Assembly (NCBI RefSeq): GCF_002873455.1
Contig: NZ_MCUN01000009.1
Coordinates: forward strand, 248,001 to 312,000
Source: Vibrio splendidus
Lineage (GTDB): Bacteria > Pseudomonadota > Gammaproteobacteria > Enterobacterales > Vibrionaceae
DNA: 64,000 bases
Direction: 5' to 3'
Shown here: in pieces, positions 27,227 to 36,125 of the stretch
How the letters are laid out: each line of letters begins with the position of its first letter
How positions within the stretch are numbered: position 1 is the stretch's first letter
Notes under the pieces: generated by a model
What the model was told of the DNA's origin: nothing
The model's input: the letters and a program-made list of their open reading frames with translations, nothing else
The model's database searches: none
Made by a program: the position numbers and the translations under genes

Positions 27227-27464
27227 GCCAGTTTGTATTTTGTTAATAAAGGTCTGGCTTCAAAAGTAATTTGTATAATTTCCTTTGTATTATAATGACT
27301 TAATCGACGTAATATTGACTGGTCATACTTCGACAAACGTTAGTTTGATGTCACTCGAAGATCTACTCTTCATTTTTAACAAACATTTGTCATTTTCGTG
27401 TTGAGAGGTGCGAAAACCCATCTACACTATGAGTATAACTATTTGATTTTTATACGAGGTGTTA

Positions 27465-28490
27465 ATGAGTCAGAAGCCTATAGTGTTAGTCGTAGATGAC
27501 ACACCAAGCAACTTGGATGTGTTAACGGCGATACTCAAAGACACCTACAAAGTTAAGGTCGCAATTAACGGTACTATTGGTATCAAAATAGCAAAGATGG
27601 CGCCGCAACCGGATCTTATTCTCCTCGATATCATGATGCCAGATATTGATGGTTATGAAGTTTGCAGACAGCTCAAAGAACAGCCCAATACCGCGCATAT
27701 TCCTATTATCTTCGTGACTGCCAAAATTGGACCTGAAGCTGAAGTAAAAGGGCTCTCCTTGGGGGCTGTCGATTACCTAACCAAGCCGATAACCCCTGCA
27801 ATCGCACTCCAGCGTGTGAAAACGCATATCGCACTTTATGACCAACAACGCGCGTTGTTTAGTCAGGTTAAAGAGAAAACCCAAGAGATTAATCTCGGCA
27901 AACTGGAAACGCTGAACATATTGGGTAGAGCTGCTGAATTTAAAGACAATGAAACAGGGATGCACGTTAAGCGCATGAGTCATTACTGTGAGGTTCTAGC
28001 TAAAGCCTTGGGTATGACAGATGAAGACGCCGAGACTCTGCGTGATGCAGCACCAATGCATGATATTGGCAAGATTGGCATTCCTGACAGTGTGTTATTG
28101 AAGCCAGGAAAATTGGATGCCGATGAATGGACTACCATGCAGAAACATGTGGAGTTCGGTGTTGAAATCCTTGGTAGGCAGGGCGATTCTAAACTGATGC
28201 GAATGGCGATTCAGGTAGCGCAATACCACCATGAGAAGTGGGATGGCAGTGGCTACCCAAACCAGATAGTTGGCGAAGATATTCCTTTGGTCGGACGAAT
28301 TGCGGCTGTTGCTGATGTGTTTGATGCCCTAACAGCAGAGCGCCATTATAAAAGAGCCTGGAGTATCGATGAGGCACTAAGCTTATTTGAAGAACAAAAA
28401 GGCAAACATTTTGATCCTACTATCGTCGATCTTTTTTTCTTAAAGCTGCCTGAGATTCTAGCAATTAAAGAGAAGTTTAAAGATGAATAA
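27465..28490 (+). CDS. Response regulator with HD-GYP cyclic-dinucleotide phosphodiesterase
   Basis: Two-domain protein of 341 residues. The receiver domain covers about 5-120, with D11/D12 in the acidic pocket and the phospho-acceptor D55 in LILLDIMMPDIDGYEV. The HD-GYP domain covers about 145-330: MHDIGKIGIPD (H199, D200), HHEKWDGSGYP (GYP at 263-265) and a late DVFDALTAERHYK. HD-GYP enzymes hydrolyse c-di-GMP. The V. cholerae protein with this layout and position (VCA0210, V-cGAP2, from memory) was reported to degrade 3'3'-cGAMP, so either substrate is possible. The ATG at 27465 has ACGAGG five bases upstream. The sensor kinase gene overlaps the 3' end by 8 bases and is the likely phosphodonor. 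Confidence 0.93.
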   Translation: MSQKPIVLVVDDTPSNLDVLTAILKDTYKVKVAINGTIGIKIAKMAPQPDLILLDIMMPDIDGYEVCRQLKEQPNTAHIPIIFVTAKIGPEAEVKGLSLGAVDYLTKPITPAIALQRVKTHIALYDQQRALFSQVKEKTQEINLGKLETLNILGRAAEFKDNETGMHVKRMSHYCEVLAKALGMTDEDAETLRDAAPMHDIGKIGIPDSVLLKPGKLDADEWTTMQKHVEFGVEILGRQGDSKLMRMAIQVAQYHHEKWDGSGYPNQIVGEDIPLVGRIAAVADVFDALTAERHYKRAWSIDEALSLFEEQKGKHFDPTIVDLFFLKLPEILAIKEKFKDE

Positions 28491-31400
28491 ACGCTTTGCC
28501 ATAGGGATCAAGCAGTGTTTTATACTCGTTTTTAGTTTGTTGCTTCTTTTTATTGGTTTGTCGCATGCCAATGCTGAAAGTGTCAGTGAAGATGAATTAA
28601 CCCTATGGTTGGAAAATAAACCTACGGTGACATTTATTGCGCTTTCCAGTCATTACCCATATTCGTTTATCGATGATAATGGAGAGGTGTCCGGTATCAT
28701 TCGGGATTGGGCGAAAGAATTTGAACTTAATTATGGAATTGAAACGGATTTTATAAGCGTAAACTCTAATTCTGAAGCGAAACAAGCACTACTTGATGGG
28801 AAAGGAGATGTTTTCCCTTTCCAGCAATTTGACCCGAGCGAAGGTGGGCGATTTCTCGCTACTACCCCTTACATCCCTTACCAAATCGCAGTGATTCTTC
28901 CTACCGACGATCCTATTACCGATAACATTGCGCAATCCGATAAGCGGCGTATCGCCATGGTGCGAGATAGTATCGATCTAGAAAAGTCGGGTGTCCAACT
29001 CAACTCGATCGAAAGAGTCCAATTTGATACTGCGATTGATGCAATTCGTGCGCTGGAAGATGGTTCAGTCGATGGGATGCTCGCCGAGCCTGTTACCACA
29101 TTAGATCTTGCTCACAAGAGTGGTGTATACAGCTTAGCGATCAATTACGTTCTCGACCGCTGGAAATACATAGAAGCTTCAATGGTTGTTCGAACTCAGG
29201 ACACCGCACTGCTTGCTTTGTTAAACCAACAAATCGCAACATTTGATATCGGGAAGAAAAACCGGATTTTGTCGCATTGGTTAAAAGATTCGCCCTATCG
29301 GACTCCAGTAAAAGGGGTATTTGGTTTTGGTAATCCACCATATATGTACCCGGAAAGCACTTCTGTCGGTATCGAACACGATATTATGCAACGAGCTCTA
29401 AACAATATGGGCTACCGCCTAGGTGACGTTGTCACTCTCCCTCGCAGTGCTGCTAATCAAGCCATAGATAACAATAGTTCTATATCGTTTGTTTCTGGGG
29501 GACAGACTGACGAGTCTTCAGTACACTTTTTGAGTGACAAAGTCATGGATGTTGAGTTTGTACCCGTTTCCTTAAAAAGACGTAATTTGAATCTCAATTC
29601 TACCAAAAACCTTTCTTTAGGTGCTTTGTTATTTGATGAGACGTCACCAATAAAAAATGCTGTCGAACTATTAACAAACAAAGCAAGCATCGATCGAATT
29701 GAAGATATTGATAGCTTAGAGTCTGCATTTTCTCAGCTACGAGCACAAAATGTTGACTTGTTAATGGTCGAAAAGCGTGTACTAAGGTGGTTTGTGACGA
29801 ATACACGTTTTATTGAAATGCGTGAATTAGAATTACACGAAGATTTTAGAGTCAACTATCCAATTTTTGTTGATTTTAGAACAGCCAAACTAAGAGACAG
29901 TTTTAATGAAGCCATTGAACATTTAAAAAAAACTGATAATGAGTTTGAGCAGATACTTGAAACCCAAGTTAATAACGATCTTACCTTAGTACTTAGACAA
30001 GCCGATATTATTGCTCAAATCTCCGCTTACTTTATTGTGAATGACCGCTTCGAAGAACTCCCTAAGATCTTCGATATATTCGATGCTGAGAACTCATTTA
30101 AGATTATTTCTGCTCAAGCGGATAATAATAAAAGACCTATTGAATCTTGGTATTTAGGTGAAGCATTAGATTCTTCACTGAGTAAAAAAAACACGTCTGA
30201 ATTATCATCTGTTACCAAAGGTGCTGGTTATAAAACTCAAACAGGAAGTATTAATGCGGGCTTCATGACATTTTATTTTGATGTCAATTTGGTTGAGAAT
30301 AATTATGTGTATTTCCCTTCGATTGAACAATTTGAATCGTTTGGTGAAGGAGCCCTGCGTTATATTTCTGATGTTTACCAATCAAACAGCTTGACTGGTG
30401 AACTTCTTAACCTAAGTCAGAAAGAGCGTCAATGGATCAAAGACCATCCCGAACTGAAGATAGGTATCGATCCAAACTCATTACCTTATGAAGCCTTGTC
30501 AAACAAGGACGAATATATAGGAATGATTGATGATTACCTCAAGTTAATTGAACAAAAAACAGGGTTGCGTCTTAGTCATGTCGACGTTGAAAGTTGGCAA
30601 GAAACTCGTCGCCTCGTTGATCATCGACAAGTACACTTAGTGTCAGCTGCGGTTGAGAATCGCTCACTAGGCGAAAGTGTAGAACCCGCAAAAGCGCTTT
30701 TTTCTAGCCGCCTTGCGATAGCCTCAAAACGTGATGTAAATAGTATTGTGCTTAAAGAGGCTCAAGGTTGGAAACTTGGAATATTAGCAAGTGGTGCTAA
30801 CACCGAAGCCATCGTTGAAAGTTACCCAAATATTGAATGGGATCTTGTCAAATTCACTAAAGAAGGGTTGGATCGAGTTGAGTCAGGTGAGCTAGATGGA
30901 TTTATTGATACTGTCGATGTATTGAATTATTTGATCAATTCATTTGGTTATCGAGGTATCGGAATTATTGGTCGGTTGGATTTCTTTTTGTCGCCGACCT
31001 TACATGTCATCAAATCAGAGCCGTTGTTACTGTCTATTGTTAACAAAGCAATAGGAAGTATCTCTGCGGAATACCACCAAAAAATATCCGCTAAATGGGC
31101 TGCACCTAAAGCGATTGAAAAAGTTGATTACCAACTTGTTTATACCATCTCGGTATTTTCCGTCGTGATAGTGTTGTTGATTGTATTTTGGAATAGAAAA
31201 CTATCCAAGCAAATCACTATTGCTAATAACGCTACTGAAGCACTTCGTAAAGCACAAAGTCAGCTTTACAACATTTTGAATACGTCCCCTATAGCTGCGA
31301 GTGTTATTGTCGACGAACAAGTTCGTTATGCGAACGATACGGCAAAACGCCTCTTTGGAGTAGAACGGAGAGAACTTTCCTCTATTGATGTTGAAGTCGT

Positions 31401-33405
31401 TTATAACTCTTTATCCGACCGTGATGGATTGTATAAAGAACTGAACCTTTACGGTAAGGTTGTGAATAGGGAGTTAGTGCTTAGGAAATTTGATGGCAGC
31501 CGTTTTGTCGCCCTTGTTAGTTACTACCTATTTGAACTTGATGGGGAAGTTGCGACTCTATTTTGGGCTTTTGATATTTCTGAAATGAAACGCCTAAATG
31601 AACAACTAGAAGAAGAGAAAAAGAGAGCAGATTTGGCAAGCCAAGCCAAATCTGAATTCTTAGCCAATATGAGCCATGAAATAAGAACGCCGATGAATGC
31701 GATTATTGGCTTGTCTTATCTAGCGATTGGAGAAATATCTAATCCGGTTGCTCGAAATTATATTGAGAAAGTGCATCGTTCGGGTCATTCATTATTAGCT
31801 ATCATCAACGATATTTTGGATTTCTCAAAGATAGAAGCAGGGCAGCTTGTTATTGATAGCATTCCATTTGACCCGATGACGACTTTTCAAGATGTCATTG
31901 AGCTGATGGAATCGAAAGCGGCTGAGAAGCAACTTCAGTTATCTATGTCGATAGATCCAGAGTTAGATACTCCGTTGATGGGCGATCCATTAAGATTATT
32001 TCAGGTCATTCTGAACCTGATTGGTAACGCAGTTAAATTTACCGCTTATGGACAAGTGAGCTTGAATGTTACTCATCTCAAATCCAATGATCGCAGCATG
32101 AGTATGAGGGTGGTTGTTTCCGATACAGGGATAGGAATCTCAGAAGAAAATAGGCACAAGCTCTTTCAAGCATTCAGTCAGGCAGATAGTACTACCACGA
32201 GAAAGTTTGGAGGCACCGGATTGGGGCTGAATATCAGTCAGAAACTCGTGCAAGCTATGGGCAGTGAAATTTCAGTAGCGAGCGTATTGGGTAAAGGCAG
32301 TGAGTTCTCTTTCCCTTTAACATTGCCTAGATCGAACACAGAAGCACTCGCTCACTTTAAATCACAGGAGCTCAAGCTGGATTATCACATCGAGTTTAAA
32401 GGGCAAAAGGTATTACTGGTTGAAGACAATGAATTGAACCAAGACCTAGCATTGGCATTTTGCAAGCGCACAAACTTGAATGCTGACTTGGCCGAGAATG
32501 GAAAAGAGGCGGTAGAGCTAGCCAAAAATAATGACTATGAATTGATTCTTATGGACCTTCAAATGCCTGTTATGGATGGCTTTGAAGCGACACGTCAGAT
32601 CCGTGAGTTTGATACGCAGGTCCCTATTATAGCGATGTCTGCCAATGTGTTTGCTGATGCAAAGCAAAGAGCAAGAGACGCCGGTGTAACGGACTTCTTA
32701 GATAAGCCGATTATCATCGATAAAGCGACTTCTTTGATCATCAAATACATAGTTCCGGAAGTGATGGTGGAAGGAAAGGCTCCTCCATTAGATGGGCAGG
32801 CAGAGAGACTCGAAGGCCTAACAAGTAAACCCAATTGCATTGACTCTATCCGTGTGTTTTCTCGACAACAATTCGAACAACTTACTCATTATGATTCGGA
32901 ACTTCAAAACAAGCTGATTGGGAAATTCCATAATAGTGCACCAAGCATAATGGTTGATGCGTTTGATAATTTGGTACAAAACGATTGGATTACGCTGGAA
33001 AGAAACCTGCATACTTTGAAAAGCATAGCAGCGTCGATTGGTGGACTTCGGTTAGCTGATTTGATGGGAGAGTTAGAAGGAAAAGCTCACAATAGTCTGT
33101 GTGATGAGCAAGATCTCCGAGAAGGTGAAGCGAGGCTAGTTGAGCTCATTGCAGCAACGGAAAGCGAGATTGTGAAGTCACAAGCAGAAGAGATGAATAA
33201 AGTGAGTGCTACGGGATCCGTAATCAAAGAAGATCAAAGGCTTAAGCTACTTTCGCTGCTAGAAGATTATGATAATGATGCCACGCAATACGTGGCTGAG
33301 CTACTCGCGAAGTATCCTAATTCTGCTGCGCTGAAAGATGTACAAAGTGCGCTAGATAACTATGACTTCGATCGAGCGTGTCAGGTTCTCAATACCTTGG
33401 AATAA
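28483..33405 (+). CDS. BvgS-like hybrid sensor kinase with three periplasmic binding domains
   Basis: Unorthodox hybrid kinase of 1640 residues. The order is: signal peptide (1-30); a periplasmic type-3 solute-binding domain (about 40-260); a second, divergent one (about 275-490); a less conserved segment; a third binding domain (about 655-880, starting ELKIGIDPNSLPYEAL); one membrane helix (about 887-909); PAS (about 925-1040); HisKA with H1065 in NMSHEIRTPMNAI; HATPase (NLIGNAVKFT near 1178, DTGIGIS near 1212, FGGTGLGL near 1242); receiver with D1358; and Hpt with H1510. A His-Asp-His relay to the HD-GYP regulator encoded just upstream (8-base overlap) is inferred. Family relatives sense small ligands such as nicotinate or amino acids. 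A terminator follows at 33491. Confidence 0.93.
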   Translation: MNKRFAIGIKQCFILVFSLLLLFIGLSHANAESVSEDELTLWLENKPTVTFIALSSHYPYSFIDDNGEVSGIIRDWAKEFELNYGIETDFISVNSNSEAKQALLDGKGDVFPFQQFDPSEGGRFLATTPYIPYQIAVILPTDDPITDNIAQSDKRRIAMVRDSIDLEKSGVQLNSIERVQFDTAIDAIRALEDGSVDGMLAEPVTTLDLAHKSGVYSLAINYVLDRWKYIEASMVVRTQDTALLALLNQQIATFDIGKKNRILSHWLKDSPYRTPVKGVFGFGNPPYMYPESTSVGIEHDIMQRALNNMGYRLGDVVTLPRSAANQAIDNNSSISFVSGGQTDESSVHFLSDKVMDVEFVPVSLKRRNLNLNSTKNLSLGALLFDETSPIKNAVELLTNKASIDRIEDIDSLESAFSQLRAQNVDLLMVEKRVLRWFVTNTRFIEMRELELHEDFRVNYPIFVDFRTAKLRDSFNEAIEHLKKTDNEFEQILETQVNNDLTLVLRQADIIAQISAYFIVNDRFEELPKIFDIFDAENSFKIISAQADNNKRPIESWYLGEALDSSLSKKNTSELSSVTKGAGYKTQTGSINAGFMTFYFDVNLVENNYVYFPSIEQFESFGEGALRYISDVYQSNSLTGELLNLSQKERQWIKDHPELKIGIDPNSLPYEALSNKDEYIGMIDDYLKLIEQKTGLRLSHVDVESWQETRRLVDHRQVHLVSAAVENRSLGESVEPAKALFSSRLAIASKRDVNSIVLKEAQGWKLGILASGANTEAIVESYPNIEWDLVKFTKEGLDRVESGELDGFIDTVDVLNYLINSFGYRGIGIIGRLDFFLSPTLHVIKSEPLLLSIVNKAIGSISAEYHQKISAKWAAPKAIEKVDYQLVYTISVFSVVIVLLIVFWNRKLSKQITIANNATEALRKAQSQLYNILNTSPIAASVIVDEQVRYANDTAKRLFGVERRELSSIDVEVVYNSLSDRDGLYKELNLYGKVVNRELVLRKFDGSRFVALVSYYLFELDGEVATLFWAFDISEMKRLNEQLEEEKKRADLASQAKSEFLANMSHEIRTPMNAIIGLSYLAIGEISNPVARNYIEKVHRSGHSLLAIINDILDFSKIEAGQLVIDSIPFDPMTTFQDVIELMESKAAEKQLQLSMSIDPELDTPLMGDPLRLFQVILNLIGNAVKFTAYGQVSLNVTHLKSNDRSMSMRVVVSDTGIGISEENRHKLFQAFSQADSTTTRKFGGTGLGLNISQKLVQAMGSEISVASVLGKGSEFSFPLTLPRSNTEALAHFKSQELKLDYHIEFKGQKVLLVEDNELNQDLALAFCKRTNLNADLAENGKEAVELAKNNDYELILMDLQMPVMDGFEATRQIREFDTQVPIIAMSANVFADAKQRARDAGVTDFLDKPIIIDKATSLIIKYIVPEVMVEGKAPPLDGQAERLEGLTSKPNCIDSIRVFSRQQFEQLTHYDSELQNKLIGKFHNSAPSIMVDAFDNLVQNDWITLERNLHTLKSIAASIGGLRLADLMGELEGKAHNSLCDEQDLREGEARLVELIAATESEIVKSQAEEMNKVSATGSVIKEDQRLKLLSLLEDYDNDATQYVAELLAKYPNSAALKDVQSALDNYDFDRACQVLNTLE

Positions 33406-33490
33406 GCCGTTTTTGATCATTGGCTTATAATAGTCACCCCAAAGCACCTGTCTTCAAGACAGAAACGTCAATACAGCCACTTCTAAGATT

Positions 33491-33525
33491 AAAGCCTTTA
33501 CCTTTCGGGTTAAAGGCTTTGATTT
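33491..33525 (+). terminator. Terminator after the hybrid kinase
   Basis: AAAGCCTTTA and TAAAGGCTTT with a loop containing CTTTCGGG, then GATTT. It lies about 85 bases after the kinase stop, before the convergent LysR gene. Confidence 0.7.
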
Positions 33526-33568
33526 AGTCAGCTAGTCAGCTAATCAATTAACCAGTTAATCAACGCTT

Positions 33569-34459
33569 CTAACCACTCACGTTCTGTTTGATTACATCAA
33601 TAACCGTATCGTATCGGTGCGGTAGTTTTCGGTTTCTTTTTTGAACCAAATACAGTGTTTCCTCAACTTCTACTTTTGGTGGTACAACGTGTAATTTGTC
33701 TCTCTCAGGGAAGTGTTCAACCGCGCCAGCCGGTAACACGGTAAAGCCTAATCCTTTAGATACTGGCAATAAAATCTGGTGAAGTTGATTGATGTAGCCA
33801 GACTTTGGTATTTCGTTAACATTAATGTTCGCTAGATCTTTGTCTCCGCAGAGGTCGAAATATAAAGATAGGTAGTGAGCAGAATCTGGATGTGCAATCA
33901 GGCCAATGTCGTGAAGTGCTTGCGGTGTGATCTCTAAATCAGCAAGGCTGTGATGTACGATAAGACACAATGCTTCTTTGCCGATGACTTGGCTTTGGTA
34001 GTAGCTGTCGTTGGGGGAGTGCCTAACAATGCCGATATCGGTGGTGCCTTGGAGTAGGTCATTTAAAATCTTTTTGTTTGGAGCCGCTTCTAAGTTAATG
34101 CTCAGATCTTGGTGTTGTTGCTGAAGATCAAGAAGCTTGGGATATAGGCGTAAAGAGAGTGAGCCAGAGCAAGACAAGTGACATTGCCCTGCATAGGGGT
34201 TATCAAAACTCAGTGACTCAAAGAGATATTCTTGGTCTTTCTCTAGTTTGAGCGCGTAGCGATACATGATCCGACCTTGTTCGGTCAGTTCGAAACTCTT
34301 ATTTTCGCGAGAAAGCAGATCACAATTGCAAGCCTGTTCAAGCTTTTTGATATGTTGGCTGACTCCAGGTTGTGTCATATACAGCTTTTCTGCCGTTTGG
34401 GTGAAATGACCAACTTCAACCAGAGTCTTAAACGTATTGAGCCAAAGTGGATTAATCAT
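33569..34459 (-). CDS. LysR-family transcriptional regulator
   Basis: A LysR-type regulator of 296 residues with an N-terminal helix-turn-helix (FTQTAEKLYMTQPGVSQHIK) and an effector-binding domain to the C-terminus. The ATG at 34459 is chosen because AAGGTGAG lies just upstream; the longer frame uses TTG at 34471. It is divergent from the MFS gene at 34722, and the interval holds a 3x16-base tandem repeat and a long AT-rich dyad. It probably regulates the transporter in response to its substrate. The ligand is unknown. Confidence 0.9.
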   Translation of the reverse strand: MINPLWLNTFKTLVEVGHFTQTAEKLYMTQPGVSQHIKKLEQACNCDLLSRENKSFELTEQGRIMYRYALKLEKDQEYLFESLSFDNPYAGQCHLSCSGSLSLRLYPKLLDLQQQHQDLSINLEAAPNKKILNDLLQGTTDIGIVRHSPNDSYYQSQVIGKEALCLIVHHSLADLEITPQALHDIGLIAHPDSAHYLSLYFDLCGDKDLANINVNEIPKSGYINQLHQILLPVSKGLGFTVLPAGAVEHFPERDKLHVVPPKVEVEETLYLVQKRNRKLPHRYDTVIDVIKQNVSG

Positions 34460-34476
34460 ACTCACCTTCAAATGCT

Positions 34477-34524
34477 AAAGCCTATAAATAACTGAGCCTG
34501 TAAACAACAAAGCCTATAAATAAC
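34477..34524. repeat. Three tandem 16-base repeats upstream of the LysR gene
   Basis: Units at 34477, 34493 and 34509: AAAGCCTATAAATAAC, TGAGCCTGTAAACAAC, AAAGCCTATAAATAAC. The outer two are identical and the middle one differs at four positions. The array begins 18 bases from the start codon, in the leader or operator of the LysR gene. Confidence 0.75.
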
Positions 34525-34527
34525 AGA

Positions 34528-34558
34528 AAATTATTATTATCTTAAGTAATGATAATTT
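34528..34558. promoter_or_regulatory. 12-bp-arm dyad in the LysR/MFS intergenic region
   Basis: AAATTATTATTA and TAATGATAATTT are inverted repeats with one mismatch, separated by TCTTAAG. A plausible binding site for the LysR protein. The AT-rich composition also recalls a Fur-type site (TAATGATAATTT). Confidence 0.5.
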
Positions 34559-34721
34559 CAACTCTAGAGCGTAAAGCAGCGAAGATCAAAGTACACGTGA
34601 TTGAATATTGTTCGAAGTAGAGCTTGCGATGGTTTGCTTGAGTTCTTTTGAGTAACAAAGTGTTGCGACTTTGTTGATTATTTGGTCTATTGACCAACTG
34701 TGCTCATATTTAGGAACGAAG

Positions 34722-35897
34722 ATGAATAGAAATGTTTGGCTGCTCTCACTGTGTCAGGCCTTGTTGATGACGGGCAACATATTACTGATCTCAGTGATTG
34801 GCTTGATAGGCAAACAGATTGCGCCCAGTGTCAGTATGATCACTTTTCCTGTAGCGTTGCAGTTTTTAGGCTTAATGGCAGCTACTATTCCTGCGTCTTT
34901 AATTTCAGGAAAATTAGGTCGAAAACGAGGGTTCAGTATCGGTAATGTGGTTGGCATTACAGGGGCTAGCCTTGCAACTTACGCTTTATCTCAGCAGCAT
35001 TTCTATCTGTTTTGTTTCGCCACGTTTTTGCTTGGAATAGGTATTGGCTTTGGTACGCTTTATCGTTTCGCTGCTATCGAAGTTTGTGATGAAAACGCAC
35101 GCCACCGTGCAATTTCAATATCAATGGCTGGTGGAGTATTGGCGGCGGTACTAGGGCCTAATTTAGCGATTATGTCTCAGCAATGGTCAGCAGATGGTTT
35201 GTATATCGGTGCTTTCGCTTCTTTGATTGGATTAAACATTCTAGCGTTACTTATCTTACAAACCATTCAGTTTCCTAAAGTTTCCTATAATAGTCTGGCC
35301 CCCAAAGCAGACCCTATTCGTGTGATAGTCAAAGCGCCTAACTTTATTGGTGCAGTTTTTGCTGCCATGGTCGCTTATGCGGTGATGAATATCCTGATGA
35401 CAGCAACACCACTGGCAATGATTGGTTGTGGCTTTGATTTTACCAAGGCGGCGGGTGTCATTGAGTGGCACGTGCTAGGCATGTTTGTACCTGCGTTCTT
35501 TACCGGCTCACTTATCGAAAAATTTGGGTCAAGAATGATGATCTTGGCGGGCGGGATTCTGTTCGTTGTCTGTATTGCTATCAACATTCATGGCGAGTCG
35601 ATCTGGCACTTCAGAGCGGCTCTAGTTGTGCTTGGTGTGGGTTGGAACTTCATGTTTATTGCGGCAACAGGTTTGTTTAGTCAGTCCTACCAATCGCAGA
35701 ATAAAGCTAAGGCTCAAGCGTTTAATGAATTTATTGTCTTTGGTTGTGTGACTATTACAGCGATGCTCTCTGGCTGGCTAGAATCGACGGCAGGATGGCA
35801 GAACCTCAATATTTACGTATTACCATTTGTGCTAGCTGTTATCTTGCTATTCGCGTTTAGCGCACGGAAATCGCGCATTCAAAAACAACCGGTGTAA
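34722..35897 (+). CDS. MFS transporter
   Basis: Major-facilitator permease of 391 residues with twelve predicted membrane helices. The loop 2-3 signature is visible as SGKLGRKRGFSIGN (about residues 63-76), and the central cytoplasmic loop lies near residues 190-205. The ATG at 34722 follows AGGAAC; an upstream in-frame start at 34671 has no ribosome site. The divergent LysR gene suggests inducible export or uptake. The substrate is not evident from sequence. A terminator follows at 35987. Confidence 0.88.
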   Translation: MNRNVWLLSLCQALLMTGNILLISVIGLIGKQIAPSVSMITFPVALQFLGLMAATIPASLISGKLGRKRGFSIGNVVGITGASLATYALSQQHFYLFCFATFLLGIGIGFGTLYRFAAIEVCDENARHRAISISMAGGVLAAVLGPNLAIMSQQWSADGLYIGAFASLIGLNILALLILQTIQFPKVSYNSLAPKADPIRVIVKAPNFIGAVFAAMVAYAVMNILMTATPLAMIGCGFDFTKAAGVIEWHVLGMFVPAFFTGSLIEKFGSRMMILAGGILFVVCIAINIHGESIWHFRAALVVLGVGWNFMFIAATGLFSQSYQSQNKAKAQAFNEFIVFGCVTITAMLSGWLESTAGWQNLNIYVLPFVLAVILLFAFSARKSRIQKQPV

Positions 35898-35986
35898 TGG
35901 CTGCTCGTCTAATGAAGAGTGGAAAACCACCAATATGGTAACTCCCTCACAGCGTTAATGTTGTTACTGATAAATACAGATAAATA

Positions 35987-36016
35987 GAAAGCCCTACCAT
36001 TTGGTAGGGCTTTTGT
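35987..36016. terminator. Terminator between MFS gene and prtV
   Basis: AAAGCCCTACCA and TGGTAGGGCTTTT form a nearly perfect stem with a minimal loop, about 90 bases after the MFS stop. T- and A-runs on both sides could serve both converging genes. Confidence 0.82.
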
Positions 36017-36125
36017 TTACGGCTTAAATAATAACGTTGTCTTAAAACTGCTGTCGTGGCTTATACCTTGCGACAACAGTACTTAAGTTTGTTTTGTAAA
36101 TACGCATGACAGAGCCTGCGATGAT

